Made by a program: the position numbers and the translations under genes | Source: Aquisalimonas sp. 2447 | GTDB taxonomy: Bacteria > Pseudomonadota > Gammaproteobacteria > Nitrococcales > Aquisalimonadaceae | Assembly (NCBI RefSeq): GCF_012044895.1 | Contig: NZ_CP050695.1 | Location: forward strand, 1,828,501-1,892,500 | DNA: 64,000 bases | Reading direction: 5' to 3' | Shown here: positions 51,882 to 61,128 of the stretch, one piece after another | Position numbering within the stretch: the stretch's first letter is position 1 | How the letters are laid out: each line of letters opens with the position of its first letter | Notes under the pieces: generated by a model | What the model was told of the DNA's origin: nothing | Databases searched by the model: none | What the model saw: only the letters and a program-made list of their open reading frames with translations

Positions 51882-52998
51882 ATACGACCTGATCGTTGTC
51901 GGAGGCGGACCCGCCGGCTCCAGTCTCGCCCACGCCCTCACCCACCGGGGCTGGCGGGTGCTGGTCATGGACAAGGCCCGGTTTCCCAGGGACAAGACGT
52001 GCGCGGGCTGGGTGACCCCGGCGGTGCTGGAGTCCCTCGACGTTAACCCTGAGACCTATGGCCGCGATCATGTGCTCCAGCCCATTCGTTCGTTTCGGGT
52101 GGGGTTGATGGGTCAGGAGCCCGTGGAGACTGATCACGGCGAGGAGCCGGTGAGCTACGGCATTCGTCGGTGTGAGTTCGACAATTATCTGCTAGAGCGC
52201 TCGGGAGCCGACATGGCGCTGGGCGAGAAGCTCCACGACCTGCGCCGCACGGAGGGGGCCTGGGTACTTAATAAACGTTTCCGGGCCGCCTGGCTAGTGG
52301 GCGCGGGGGGTCACTTCTGTCCCGTTGCCGCCCGTCTCGGAGACGGCCCGGGTGGGTACGAGCAGCCTGTGACCGCCAAGGAAGTGGAATTCGAAATGAC
52401 GCCGGAGCAGCAGCAGCGCTGCCGGGCCCGAGGCGATACGCCGGAGCTGTGGTTCTGCCGGGACCTGAAGGGCTATGGCTGGGTGTTTCGCAAGGAGGAG
52501 TACCTTAATATCGGACTGGGCCGTCAGGAGAACCACCAGCTTTCGGTACACTTGGCAGAGTTCGTCCGGTTCATGCAGGACGCCGGGCGTATCCCGGAGG
52601 ATCTGCCCAGGCGATACAAGGGGCACGCCTACCTGCTGCACGGCCACGCCCGTCGTCCACTGACCGACGACCATTGTCTGTTGGTCGGTGATGCCGCTGG
52701 CCTGGCCTATGACCAGAGCGGCGAGGGGATTCGCCCGGCGGTGGAATCCTCCTTGCTGGCGGCGGATCTGCTCGCACGCCTGGGAGATCGGCCGGAGACG
52801 GTGGTCGCGGAATACGATCGGGCCATTCGCGCTCGTTTCGGCCGGCGTGGCGACGAATCCGGTGGTGTGCGCTTGCCCGAATGGCTGAAAGCCACGGTGG
52901 CCCCCCCGTTGATGCGCACGGATTGGTTTACCCGGAAGGTGGTCACGGAGAAGTGGTTCCTCCACACCGACGTGCCGCTACTGCATCTCAGCGCCTAA
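51874..52998 (+). CDS. Geranylgeranyl-reductase-family FAD oxidoreductase
   Basis: 374 residues. The FAD motif DLIVVGGGPAGSSLAHAL at residues 5-22, the family motif FPRDKTCAGWVTPAVLES and the C-terminal LLVGDAAGLAYDQSGEGIRP belong to the geranylgeranyl/digeranylgeranyl reductase-like group, which reduce or rearrange double bonds in lipids. The ATG at 51874 overlaps the end of the cyclopropane-synthase gene by 8 bases (ATGGATGA). I infer action on a lipid double bond or methylene intermediate made by the neighbour. This pairing is distinct from known TmsA or UfaD partners, as far as I can judge. Confidence 0.85.
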   Translation: MDEYDLIVVGGGPAGSSLAHALTHRGWRVLVMDKARFPRDKTCAGWVTPAVLESLDVNPETYGRDHVLQPIRSFRVGLMGQEPVETDHGEEPVSYGIRRCEFDNYLLERSGADMALGEKLHDLRRTEGAWVLNKRFRAAWLVGAGGHFCPVAARLGDGPGGYEQPVTAKEVEFEMTPEQQQRCRARGDTPELWFCRDLKGYGWVFRKEEYLNIGLGRQENHQLSVHLAEFVRFMQDAGRIPEDLPRRYKGHAYLLHGHARRPLTDDHCLLVGDAAGLAYDQSGEGIRPAVESSLLAADLLARLGDRPETVVAEYDRAIRARFGRRGDESGGVRLPEWLKATVAPPLMRTDWFTRKVVTEKWFLHTDVPLLHLSA

Positions 52999-53091
52999 TA
53001 GACAAGAGTGGAAAGTGAAAGCTGCCAGGCGGCGAGCAACTCACGGCACTTCAATATTCGAGTAGCAATCGTAATGATTTTTTTATCGCGG

Positions 53092-53550
53092 CTACTTGTC
53101 ATCATCCCGAGTCAACTTCTGATAGACGCCCAGACCTACCACCACAAAAATAGCTGCAATTAATAGAAAAGTTGGATAGATCAACGTGGTAATATCTTTT
53201 GTCCCGGCGTCAAAGACGAACACGAGGGCTTCCAAGTTTACGGCAATAGCAATTATGACGAGAAACTTTAATAAAGTCGCTCTCTGTTTTGCGGGCGATT
53301 TCGTGGCACTGCTGCTAAAAACTTCTTCCTCCAACAAGAACTTGGAAACATCAAATACAGCCATTCCAATCACGATCAAGCCGATGGCATTAAGAAGGGC
53401 TGTAACGAGCAAGGTGTCTCCGTGTATCGAGAGCCATATATCCCACAAGGCGACACCCATCATTGTGAGACTGATAATACCCAAGCTTAAACTGATGAGT
53501 CCATAAACAGCACGCCCTATCCAATCAGAAATACCTTGCGTTTTATTCAT
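53092..53550 (-). CDS. AT-rich membrane protein of unknown function
   Basis: 152 residues with three or four hydrophobic helices (AVYGLISLSLGIISLTMMGV, NAIGLIVIGMAVFDVSKFLL, LKFLVIIAIAVNLEALVFVF, LLIAAIFVVVGLGVYQKL). ATG 53550 has CGGAGC upstream. Its codon use and base composition (many A/T-ending codons) contrast with neighbours, suggesting acquisition from elsewhere. It may have a four-helix arrangement like YqhA-type proteins, but this is not certain. Confidence 0.62.
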   Translation of the reverse strand: MNKTQGISDWIGRAVYGLISLSLGIISLTMMGVALWDIWLSIHGDTLLVTALLNAIGLIVIGMAVFDVSKFLLEEEVFSSSATKSPAKQRATLLKFLVIIAIAVNLEALVFVFDAGTKDITTLIYPTFLLIAAIFVVVGLGVYQKLTRDDDK

Positions 53551-54009
53551 CTTTGCTCCGATTCGCCAATTTATTTGTCCGCATAGAAGCCGTCGCTGGA
53601 GTCGACAGGCTTTATGCAGCATATACAGGAGCGTAGCGCGAATTGGCCATAGGACACCAACCAAAACTTTGACGGCGTGTTTTCCCGCCGTCACCTACGA
53701 AGCGGACACTGATCAATGGTGGGGCAAGGTCCGCTACGGGTCGGAGGACAGCGCCCTTCTATGGACGCGGCCCGGGAAGAAGCCCCGTCTAGACGTCGGT
53801 TTGTTCCGACACCTCGAGAGCGTGGTCAACCTCGAACTCAAGCGCTTCGACGAGGTGATCACGATTGGCTTCGCCTTTCAGGCGCTCTAGCAGCTTCCCA
53901 GAATAAATCCGCCCGGCCATCTGCTTCCTCAGAAGGTGTCTAAAACTTCCCCAGTGCTGGATCGGCAATCAAAGGCTTATAAGCTAGTAGCTTAGATACC
54001 GATTAGACG
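53551..54009. other. 459-bp region; possible gene fragment
   Basis: A plus-strand stretch 53690-53890 reads TYEADTDQWWGKVRYGSEDS and on to LKRFDEVITIGFAFQAL stop. It looks protein-like but is short, lacks a ribosome binding site and is not recognised. The rest is AT-richer spacer. Confidence 0.35.
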
Positions 54010-54198
54010 TTACAAAGTGTTGAATGCTGTGTAAGCGCCTGAATAGGAGGGGGTTTGATAGGATTCGAGCGCATACTGCCCCATGACGGCGGCGCTGGTC
54101 AGAATGAGGAACAGGCATGCCTGGGCGGCGAAACCCCAGCCCAGGCGCTGCTTCCGCAGCGCCTGGGCCTTGTTGGATTCGTCTCGTAATGTATTCAT
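54010..54198 (-). CDS. Small single-helix membrane protein
   Basis: 62 residues: a basic N terminus, one hydrophobic segment (GWGFAAQACLFLILTSAAVM at about 20-39) and a short polar tail with several tyrosines. The ribosome binding site is weak. The sense of the helix and charge pattern suggests a real inner-membrane miniprotein, but there is no family assignment. Confidence 0.4.
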   Translation of the reverse strand: MNTLRDESNKAQALRKQRLGWGFAAQACLFLILTSAAVMGQYALESYQTPSYSGAYTAFNTL

Positions 54199-54343
54199 AC
54201 GCGGTCTGTCGCGGTTGCGCCCGCCGGGGCGGGATCGCCCGCTCTCGTTGTTCTCGTTGCCGCGGCCAGAATGGGTGCGAAGACCGGGATGACACTGTTA
54301 CAGCGAATCTACACCGCATTTCTGCACAAAAAAAAGGCCCGGT

Positions 54344-55894
54344 TCACATTTCGTACGTCTCGCGCAGCTCCCGCTTGAGGACCTTGCCGATGGCCGAGTG
54401 GGGCAGGGCGTCGCGCAACACCACGTCCGCCAGGCGCTGGGTTTTACCCAGGCGGTTGTTGGCCCATTCACGCACGGCCACGGGGTCCGGCTGGCGGCCC
54501 GCCGCGGGCACCACGAATGCCACCGGGGTCTCGCCCCAGCGCTGCGAGCTCACCCCCACCACCGAGCACTCGCCGACGTCCTCGTGCTGGCGCACCACGG
54601 CCTCGATGTCGGCGGGATAGATGTTGAAGCCGCCGGAGATGATCATGTCCTTCTTGCGGTCGATGATCATCAGGAAGCCGTCCTCGTCGAAGCGGCCGAT
54701 ATCCCCCGTGCGGATGAAACGCCGGCCATCCGGTGCGAACCACTCTGCCTCGGCGGTTTTCTGCGGCTGGTTGTGATAGCCGAGCATCAATCCGGGCGAG
54801 TGGCCGACCACTTCCCCGGGTTCACCCGGTGCCACCTCGTTGCCGGCATCATCGATCAGGCGGATGTCGTGGCCTTCCACGGGCTGGCCGACGGTGTGCA
54901 GCTTGTCCGGGTGCCGGTGGGCGAGCAGGCTGCAGACGCCGCCGCCCTCAGTCATGCCGTAGTTGTCGATGAGCCGCCCGGGCCAGCGGCGCAGCACATC
55001 CGCCTTGAGATCGGCGCGGAACGGCGCGCTGGTGCAGAGCTTGCACTCGAAGGCGGAGAGGTCGTAGTCGTCGAACGTGGGCACGTCCATGAGCCGCTGG
55101 TACTGCACCGGCACCAGAATGGTATGGGTGACCCGGTGGCGCTCCGCCAGTTGCAGGTAGCGTTCCGCGTCGAACTTGGCCATGAGCACCAGGGCGCCGC
55201 CCAGAGCGATGGTCTGGAAGAAAGGCACCAGTGTGGTGTTGGAGTACAACGGCGTGGAAAGCAGGGTGACGCTCTCGGGGCCGATGCCGTACTCCGGCGA
55301 CAGACCCCGGCGGATGTGTCCCCAGCGCAGGCGATGGGGCTGGACGATCCCCTTCGGGCTGCCGGTGGTGCCGGAGGAGTAGATGATGTTGAACGGCCAG
55401 TCAGGCTCGATGGTAACGGGTCCGGGCTCTGCCCCTTCCGGTGCCAGCCATTCCCGGAACGGCGTCCCGTGGTCGGAGTCGTCCAGGGTGATCCACCGTG
55501 ACTGGATGCGGTCGGCCACCGGCGCCAGGGCCCGGGCGTTGTCGGCGTCCAGGAACAGGTGGCGTGTCCCGGCGTCGGCGATCATGTCAGCAATGCTCTC
55601 AGGGGTTGCCGATGGCGCCAGCGGCGCTGCCACCACGCCTGCCCGCAGGGCTCCGAGAAATACCACGGCATAGTTGATGGAATTGGCCGCGCAGATACTG
55701 ACGATGTCGCCGGGTGCGAGACCGTCGCGCTGCAGGGCGGCAGCCACCTGGTCAACGATGGTGTCCAGTTCGCCGTAGTCGACGACCTGGCCATCCTGGA
55801 TGAACGCCGTTGAGCGGGGGCTCCGGGAAGCGTGCATGCGGATGAGTTCCGGCACGCTCATGAAGGGTTGCTGGGCAAGGGTGGCCGCATCCAT
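54344..55894 (-). CDS. Acyl-CoA synthetase / fatty-acid--CoA ligase (AMP-forming)
   Basis: 516 residues. The adenylation motifs are clear: IIYSSGTTGSPKGIVQPH at about 190-207, DNYGMTEGGG, RTGDIGRFDEDGFLMIIDRK (hinge) and the catalytic lysine in HSAIGKVLKREL. It activates a carboxylate as an acyl-AMP and then a CoA thioester; long-chain or aryl acids are possible. It stands alone, with a different sequence type from the enzyme at 29750. The start ATG 55894 gives the family-like N terminus. Confidence 0.88.
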   Translation of the reverse strand: MDAATLAQQPFMSVPELIRMHASRSPRSTAFIQDGQVVDYGELDTIVDQVAAALQRDGLAPGDIVSICAANSINYAVVFLGALRAGVVAAPLAPSATPESIADMIADAGTRHLFLDADNARALAPVADRIQSRWITLDDSDHGTPFREWLAPEGAEPGPVTIEPDWPFNIIYSSGTTGSPKGIVQPHRLRWGHIRRGLSPEYGIGPESVTLLSTPLYSNTTLVPFFQTIALGGALVLMAKFDAERYLQLAERHRVTHTILVPVQYQRLMDVPTFDDYDLSAFECKLCTSAPFRADLKADVLRRWPGRLIDNYGMTEGGGVCSLLAHRHPDKLHTVGQPVEGHDIRLIDDAGNEVAPGEPGEVVGHSPGLMLGYHNQPQKTAEAEWFAPDGRRFIRTGDIGRFDEDGFLMIIDRKKDMIISGGFNIYPADIEAVVRQHEDVGECSVVGVSSQRWGETPVAFVVPAAGRQPDPVAVREWANNRLGKTQRLADVVLRDALPHSAIGKVLKRELRETYEM

Positions 55895-56014
55895 GAATCG
55901 AATCCTGGTTTTTGAACGGATAGCGCGTGTCTGGATTCCGGGCGTCTCAGGGTTCTGGCGCCCTGATCCTTTGCGCTGCGAGCGTCGAAGGTAGAGTATC
56001 GGCGCGGGCGCTGT

Positions 56015-57295
56015 CTACTCGGGATCACTGCTGGCCGGTGCCGGGAATGTGGCCGCGGTCTCTCCGGGCGGGGTCGTTCCAGGTTCGCCGGCTCGCAGGA
56101 TGACCACTTGGTTCCTGCCCTGATCCTTACCGCGGTAGAGCGCCTCGTCGGCTCGGGCGATCATGTCCTGGAAGCTGTCATCGGCGGCACCCAGGTCGGT
56201 GACACCGATGGTCACCGTCACCGCAACCGTGGCAACGCCCAGTTCCCGGGGAACGCTCTCGGTGTGACGGCGCAGGCGTTCCATGACCTCCGCCGCCTCC
56301 GGGGCGGCGGTGTCCGGCATGAGCACCACGAATTCTTCGCCTCCCAGGCGACCCAGGATGTCCGGCCCGCGCAGGCGCTGCGACCATTCCCGGGCGAGGC
56401 TCTTGAGAACCTGGTCACCGGCGCCGTGGCCATAGGTGTCGTTGAGGTTCTTGAAGCGGTCCAGATCCAGGATGGCGACGCTGAGAGGGGCGTTGAGGCG
56501 CTGCGCGCGCTTGAGCTCCTGCTCGAAGAGCAGTTCGTAGCCCCGGCGGTTGTGCAACCCGGTGAGCGGGTCGGTGGCGGCCTGCTGTTCCAGTTCCTGC
56601 TCGAGGGCTTTACGGCGCTCCACCTCGCGTTCGAGCTCCTGGTTGCGCTGCTCTGCCTCCAGCAGCAGGGCGAACTGACCGCGCCGCAACAACTGCAGCC
56701 GGTGGGCAATAAAGAAGCCGGTCAGTGCTGGCAGCAGGTAAATGACGAACAGCGACGCGAGGCCAGCAGCGCTGGTGCCGTGCGTCAGCCAGACGCTCAG
56801 CAACGAGGTTGCGATAATGTAGCTGATCACCAGCGTGTTCCAGGAGAGCAGGTTGGGGATCAGCAGGTAAGCGCCCACGATCATGACCATGGTCACGCCA
56901 ATCACGAATCCGACCACGTCCGGCCGCAGGAAGTAGATCAGCACGAAGCCGGTCATGGCGACGATCACGATCAGGCTTATGGCCGGAAAATTGTGAGCCA
57001 GATTGCGCCAGCGCAGGCACGCCAACGCATAGCCCAGAATCATCACGGCACTGGCAGCACGCATTGCGAACATTGCCGCGAACTCGGGCCCGGCTCCAAG
57101 GTCCGCGTAGTCGGGGACTGCGAAAACGAGGATCAGTGCGGCCCAGACCAGAAATGCGATCACCAGGTGGCGGCGGGTTTCCCCGGCAACGTGATCCAGG
57201 AACTCGCGCTCGGTGGCCGGATCGGTGAACCGCGCGAACACCGGATGGATCAGCTTGTAGACCGAGTGCAAGGGGCGGGTGGTGGGTGTCGTCAT
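56015..57295 (-). CDS. Membrane diguanylate cyclase
   Basis: 426 residues from ATG 57295. The N-terminal half has six hydrophobic helices (about 45-210), an unnamed membrane sensor, then a short coiled coil (EAEQRNQELEREVERRKALE) and a GGDEF domain with LGGEEFVVLM and the inhibition site RGPD five residues before it. It should make c-di-GMP in response to a membrane signal. An in-frame ATG at 57361 would add 22 residues; neither start has a strong ribosome binding site. It is separate from the c-di-GMP cluster at 12.8-20.7 kb. Confidence 0.87.
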   Translation of the reverse strand: MTTPTTRPLHSVYKLIHPVFARFTDPATEREFLDHVAGETRRHLVIAFLVWAALILVFAVPDYADLGAGPEFAAMFAMRAASAVMILGYALACLRWRNLAHNFPAISLIVIVAMTGFVLIYFLRPDVVGFVIGVTMVMIVGAYLLIPNLLSWNTLVISYIIATSLLSVWLTHGTSAAGLASLFVIYLLPALTGFFIAHRLQLLRRGQFALLLEAEQRNQELEREVERRKALEQELEQQAATDPLTGLHNRRGYELLFEQELKRAQRLNAPLSVAILDLDRFKNLNDTYGHGAGDQVLKSLAREWSQRLRGPDILGRLGGEEFVVLMPDTAAPEAAEVMERLRRHTESVPRELGVATVAVTVTIGVTDLGAADDSFQDMIARADEALYRGKDQGRNQVVILRAGEPGTTPPGETAATFPAPASSDPE

Positions 57296-57434
57296 CGCGT
57301 TGTCAGGCTCGGGGCCGGCGTGAGTATCGGAATTCGTTATTATTTCATTGGAAAGTAACATTGTTGTCGTCCCGCTGCCCCAATCGGGTGCACGAAGTGT
57401 GAACGCGTTAACGCCTTTTCCCGGAAGGAGTCCC

Positions 57435-57989
57435 ATGCCAACAGTCTTTCTGATACGCCACGGACAGGCGACTGCCGCCTGGAACGAGGACCGCGACCCG
57501 GGGTTGGATGCCACTGGGCAGGCCCAGGCCGAGCAGCTTGCGGCGTCGCTGCACGCTCAGCTTCCTGCGGCGGTGCAACTAGTCACCAGCCCACTGCGGC
57601 GGGCACAGGAGACCATGGCGCCGCTGGCACGGCAACTGGGCGGGGAGCCAATGGTGGAGTCCGCCGTGGCCGAGGTGCCTTCCCCGGGGTTGAGCCTGGA
57701 ACAGCGTGGTCCGTGGCTGCAGCGGTTACTGCGGTCGCGGTGGGTGGAGGTGGACGGGGTGGTCCGCCAGTGGCAGGCACAGGCCGTGGAAACCGTCGCC
57801 GCTTACCAGGGGAACGTGGTGGTGGTGACCCACGCGGTCCTCATTAACGCCGTGGTGGCGGCATGCACCGGAGAGGAAGATGTGCTGGTGTTCAGGCCGG
57901 ATTACTGTTCCGTGACGGTGCTGGAAGCGAGCGAGAGCGGAATGAAGGTGCACAGCATGGGGAGTGATGCACGCACGCGCATTCTGTGA
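57435..57989 (+). CDS. Histidine phosphatase family protein
   Basis: 184 residues. The catalytic RHG motif (FLIRHGQATAAW) lies at the N terminus, SPLRRAQETM follows, and the second histidine is in VVVVTHAVLINAVV. This is the phosphoglycerate-mutase-like/SixA branch; the substrate is unknown. ATG 57435 has GGAAGGAG upstream. It ends just before a strong terminator shared with the convergent ABC binding-protein gene. Confidence 0.88.
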   Translation: MPTVFLIRHGQATAAWNEDRDPGLDATGQAQAEQLAASLHAQLPAAVQLVTSPLRRAQETMAPLARQLGGEPMVESAVAEVPSPGLSLEQRGPWLQRLLRSRWVEVDGVVRQWQAQAVETVAAYQGNVVVVTHAVLINAVVAACTGEEDVLVFRPDYCSVTVLEASESGMKVHSMGSDARTRIL

Positions 57990-57996
57990 GGTCGAT

Positions 57997-58031
57997 GTGC
58001 TGCCGGCCGCCCGGTGGGCGGCCGGCAGCAC
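57997..58031. terminator. Bidirectional hairpin terminator
   Basis: A perfect 15-bp stem (arms GTGCTGCCGGCCGCC and its complement) with a 5-base loop CGGTG lies exactly between two convergent stops (57989 and 58035). No long U-run follows on either side, so termination may be only partly intrinsic. Confidence 0.75.
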
Positions 58032-58034
58032 CTG

Positions 58035-59237
58035 TCAGTCGAGGAACGGGCAGTCACTTTCCTCGAGGGGCACGAATGCATCCTCCGGCGCGATGCTGCC
58101 CTGGATTTCGTAGTAGTCCCCGGGGGCGGTGGAGTCAGCCGGACTCTTCACGCGAGCCAGGTACATGTCGATCATCAGGCGGCCGTCCTCGCGGAGCCGG
58201 GCTCCCCGGCCGTAGACGTCGTCCACGGGCATGGCGCGCATCTGTTCCATCACTGCTCCGGCGTCATCGGTGCCTGCCGCTTCGACAGCCCGGAGATAGT
58301 GCTTTACAGCGGAGTACTGCCCGGCACTGAACTGACTGCCGAACAGGCCCGAGCGGGTCCCGAAACGCTCGGCCCATTCGCGGGTTTCGTCGTCCAGATT
58401 CCAGTACCAGCCAGTGGTCAGGCGCAGGCCCTGGGAGACGTAGAGCCCGAGTTCCTGGGGCAGATCCTCGGTGGTCATGAGGGCGGCGATGACCTGGTCC
58501 TCTTCAGGGATGCCCATTTCGTAGGCGGTGCGCACGGCACGCCCGGTGTCGTCCCCGGCACTGGCCAGCGCGATGACATCGGCCCCCGAGGCCGCCACTT
58601 CCAGGATTTCGCCGACAAGGTCGTCCGTCTGGAACGGGTGCATGACGGAGCCCGTAACAGTGCCGCCGTGTTGTTCGATCACCGCGCGGGAGTCGGCCTC
58701 GAGACTGTGACCCATGGAGTAATCGGCGGTGAGGAACTGCCAGCTTTCATGGCCGTCTTCCAGGAGTGCGGAGGTGATGCCGGCGGCCAGGCCCCGGGTA
58801 TCGAACATCCAGTGGGCGCCGTAAGGGCTGCAATGCTCTCCCGTGAGGCTGGATGCCACCGAACTCGTATGCAGGGTCACGATTTCGTTTTCGCGGGCGT
58901 AGTGCTGGAGCGGAATTGCGACGTGCGAGCCCACCATGTCCAGGAACATGTCCACGTTGTGCTCTTCGTGGAGTTCGCGGGCATGTTCCATGGCGAGATC
59001 CGCATCCAGCTGATGGTCACGGATGAACACCCGGATGTCGCGGCCGAGCACTTCACCGCCGAAGTCGCGAATGGCCATATCCACGGCGATTTCCGCGCCT
59101 TCGCCCACCGTGCGATAGGACTGGCTCATGTCGGAAATCAGGCCGATGCGCACCTCGTTGTCGGATATGTCCGCCTGGGCGGTGGTGCCTGCCGCCAGCA
59201 GACAGACCCCGCATAAACTGATGGCAAAGCGCTTCAT
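58035..59237 (-). CDS. ABC transporter substrate-binding protein (branched-chain amino acid type)
   Basis: 400 residues with a signal peptide (MKRFAISLCGVCLLAAGTTA, cleavage near AQA-DI). The mature part follows the Leu/Ile/Val-binding (peripla_BP_6) pattern: VRIGLISDMSQSYRTVGEGA, DMFLDMVGSHVAIPLQHYAR and GADVIALASAGDDTGRAVRT. ATG 59237 has GGAGGAG upstream. No permease or ATPase genes are adjacent, so it is an orphan binding protein. It may bind amides or aromatic compounds; the ligand is not known. Confidence 0.88.
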   Translation of the reverse strand: MKRFAISLCGVCLLAAGTTAQADISDNEVRIGLISDMSQSYRTVGEGAEIAVDMAIRDFGGEVLGRDIRVFIRDHQLDADLAMEHARELHEEHNVDMFLDMVGSHVAIPLQHYARENEIVTLHTSSVASSLTGEHCSPYGAHWMFDTRGLAAGITSALLEDGHESWQFLTADYSMGHSLEADSRAVIEQHGGTVTGSVMHPFQTDDLVGEILEVAASGADVIALASAGDDTGRAVRTAYEMGIPEEDQVIAALMTTEDLPQELGLYVSQGLRLTTGWYWNLDDETREWAERFGTRSGLFGSQFSAGQYSAVKHYLRAVEAAGTDDAGAVMEQMRAMPVDDVYGRGARLREDGRLMIDMYLARVKSPADSTAPGDYYEIQGSIAPEDAFVPLEESDCPFLD

Positions 59238-59419
59238 GCCGCTCCTCCTGTCCGTGCGTGTTAGTGATGGTCGCGATGCCTGTTGCTGCGCCCTGGCTCC
59301 GCACGACGGGCGCAAACAGGTATCCCTGATGATCGGCGATGACGTCCCGGTGGCATGCCGGATCTTCTCGTTATGAGGCGCCGAGTATCGCATGAATCTG
59401 TCTTTGTAGGGAGACAGAT

Positions 59420-60886
59420 TCACTGTGTACTCCGCTGGCGGTTCCAGGCGCTCTCCAGTATCTGCGTGATACGCGAGAACCCCTGGCGGGCAGCATCGTT
59501 GAGCCGGCACTCCGGCGCGTGGCGGTCGCCGAAGACGAGGGCCAGAGCGGACCCGGGCCCACGGACCAGTCGGATGAGGTATTCCTGGGTGTCGAACAGG
59601 TGGCCGCCGGCGGCGCGGAGCTGCTGTCGCAGTTCGGAGGTCTCGCCGGAGCGAAGGCAGCGCGCTCCGCCGCCAGCTGGGAAATGCTGCTCAAGCCAGC
59701 CGCCCTCGACGCGAACGGTGGTGGCAAGCAGGGCGGGGTCCGTGTCCGCACCGAGTGCCACGTATGGGGTCATGGCGTCGAGCTCCTGATTCATCAGAAA
59801 AATCACGGCCCGGTTCAATCCGAGTCCATGGTGCAGGGCACGCGCCGCCAGTGTGAGCACGGCGGCGTCAGGGTCGGTGCGGTCGTGACGCCGTGCCAGC
59901 TCATGCTCGATCCGCTCCAGGCGGCCATCTTCGAGCTCGCCGATCAGCCGCTCCATCAGGTCGCGCTGCGGCATCAGGCATAGACCGCGGGGCGGTGGCT
60001 CGTGGGCAGGCGGCGCTTCGTTGTCCGCCAGCGGCAGCCAGCGCGGGTTTTCAATCTTCGGATATTCCTCCAGGACAGCGCGGGCGATGCCTGGAATGGT
60101 GTCCGCCGCTTTGTCACGATCCGTTCCCAGGTAGTTGGCCAGGGCGGGCAGCAGGCGCTTCATGCCCGGAGAGAACCAGCCCAGGTGCCCGATGCGACGC
60201 AGTTGCATGGCCAGCCGAATGCCCAGGGTGCGGCGCGCATTGATGTTCTCCGGCAGCAGGTACTCCAAGGCCAGGGTGGGCAGGCGCCAGTTCGTGTTCA
60301 GCACGGTGGCGAGTTCGTCAACGCCGAAACCCAGCACCACATACTCGGCTTCCGGTGGCTCAATGCTGCAGCGTTCCCGGATTTCATTGATGGCGTCCAT
60401 GCGATGCCGGCCTTCGGGGTGCGCCTGTAGCGCGAGACTGCCGGAATGTCTGGCCAGGGCAGCGCAGTAGATTTCCGCCGGCAGGACGTCGCTGCGCAGC
60501 TCTGCCCAGTACGCGGCCAGCCGGGCGGTGAAGCAGGCATCTGCCATGACTTGCCGGTAGCCTGCGCGGGCATCGTCGGTCATGGATTCGCTGGCACAGG
60601 GCCATTGCGCCGCCAGGTCCAGAGTGCGCGCCGTGCCCAGCATCAGCGCTGCCTGGTCGGCGGTGGTGGTCTGGCCGTCCAGGTGCCGGTGGCGGAACGC
60701 GTTCGCGGAACGCAGGATGTTCAGGGCGAACGCCGGGTCCCGCACCAGCATCGGATGAAGATCCCGCACACCGAGATCCTCCATGCCGGCGCCTGCCATT
60801 TGCTCCAGGGCCACCCTGGTGGACGGACGCACGGGCAGATACGCCTCAGTCAGGCTGTTGAACCAGTCGTCCAGGCGTTGCGCCAT
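59420..60886 (-). CDS. HDOD-domain protein
   Basis: 488 residues. The N-terminal HDOD domain (about 10-240) shows MLVRDPAFALNILRSANAFR, AALMLGTARTLDLAAQW and YCAALARHSG; the metal-binding HD residues of true HD phosphodiesterases are not conserved. The C-terminal half (about 330-485) has a GAF-like pattern (LNRAVIFLMNQELDAMTPYV). HDOD proteins link to signalling and motility, and motAB follow on the opposite strand. The start ATG 60886 is in a modest ribosome-site context. Confidence 0.8.
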   Translation of the reverse strand: MAQRLDDWFNSLTEAYLPVRPSTRVALEQMAGAGMEDLGVRDLHPMLVRDPAFALNILRSANAFRHRHLDGQTTTADQAALMLGTARTLDLAAQWPCASESMTDDARAGYRQVMADACFTARLAAYWAELRSDVLPAEIYCAALARHSGSLALQAHPEGRHRMDAINEIRERCSIEPPEAEYVVLGFGVDELATVLNTNWRLPTLALEYLLPENINARRTLGIRLAMQLRRIGHLGWFSPGMKRLLPALANYLGTDRDKAADTIPGIARAVLEEYPKIENPRWLPLADNEAPPAHEPPPRGLCLMPQRDLMERLIGELEDGRLERIEHELARRHDRTDPDAAVLTLAARALHHGLGLNRAVIFLMNQELDAMTPYVALGADTDPALLATTVRVEGGWLEQHFPAGGGARCLRSGETSELRQQLRAAGGHLFDTQEYLIRLVRGPGSALALVFGDRHAPECRLNDAARQGFSRITQILESAWNRQRSTQ

Positions 60887-61128
60887 GAAAGCTCCCGCGA
60901 AGATACCCGTTATTGTTTGCGCCGATTGTGGCGCAGACGCGGCGGCGAGTTTGCGAACCAGTTGGCCGTTATGAAGATCGCGGGTGGTTACGATGTGACT
61001 CGAACGGGGATTCAGCGGACTTCAGTTTCCGCGCCGTCGGCCGATTCCCCTGGCTGGAAGCCGGATCATTACGGCCACGTTATCGGGTGGGTGGCGGGCC
61101 ACTGCGCCAGTAGTTCTGGGAGTAAAGC

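Noticed and set aside
54300-54343. Intrinsic terminator for the acyl-CoA synthetase gene (T-run at 54328-54335)
   Set aside because: The T-run is present on the minus strand, but no stem of useful length precedes it.
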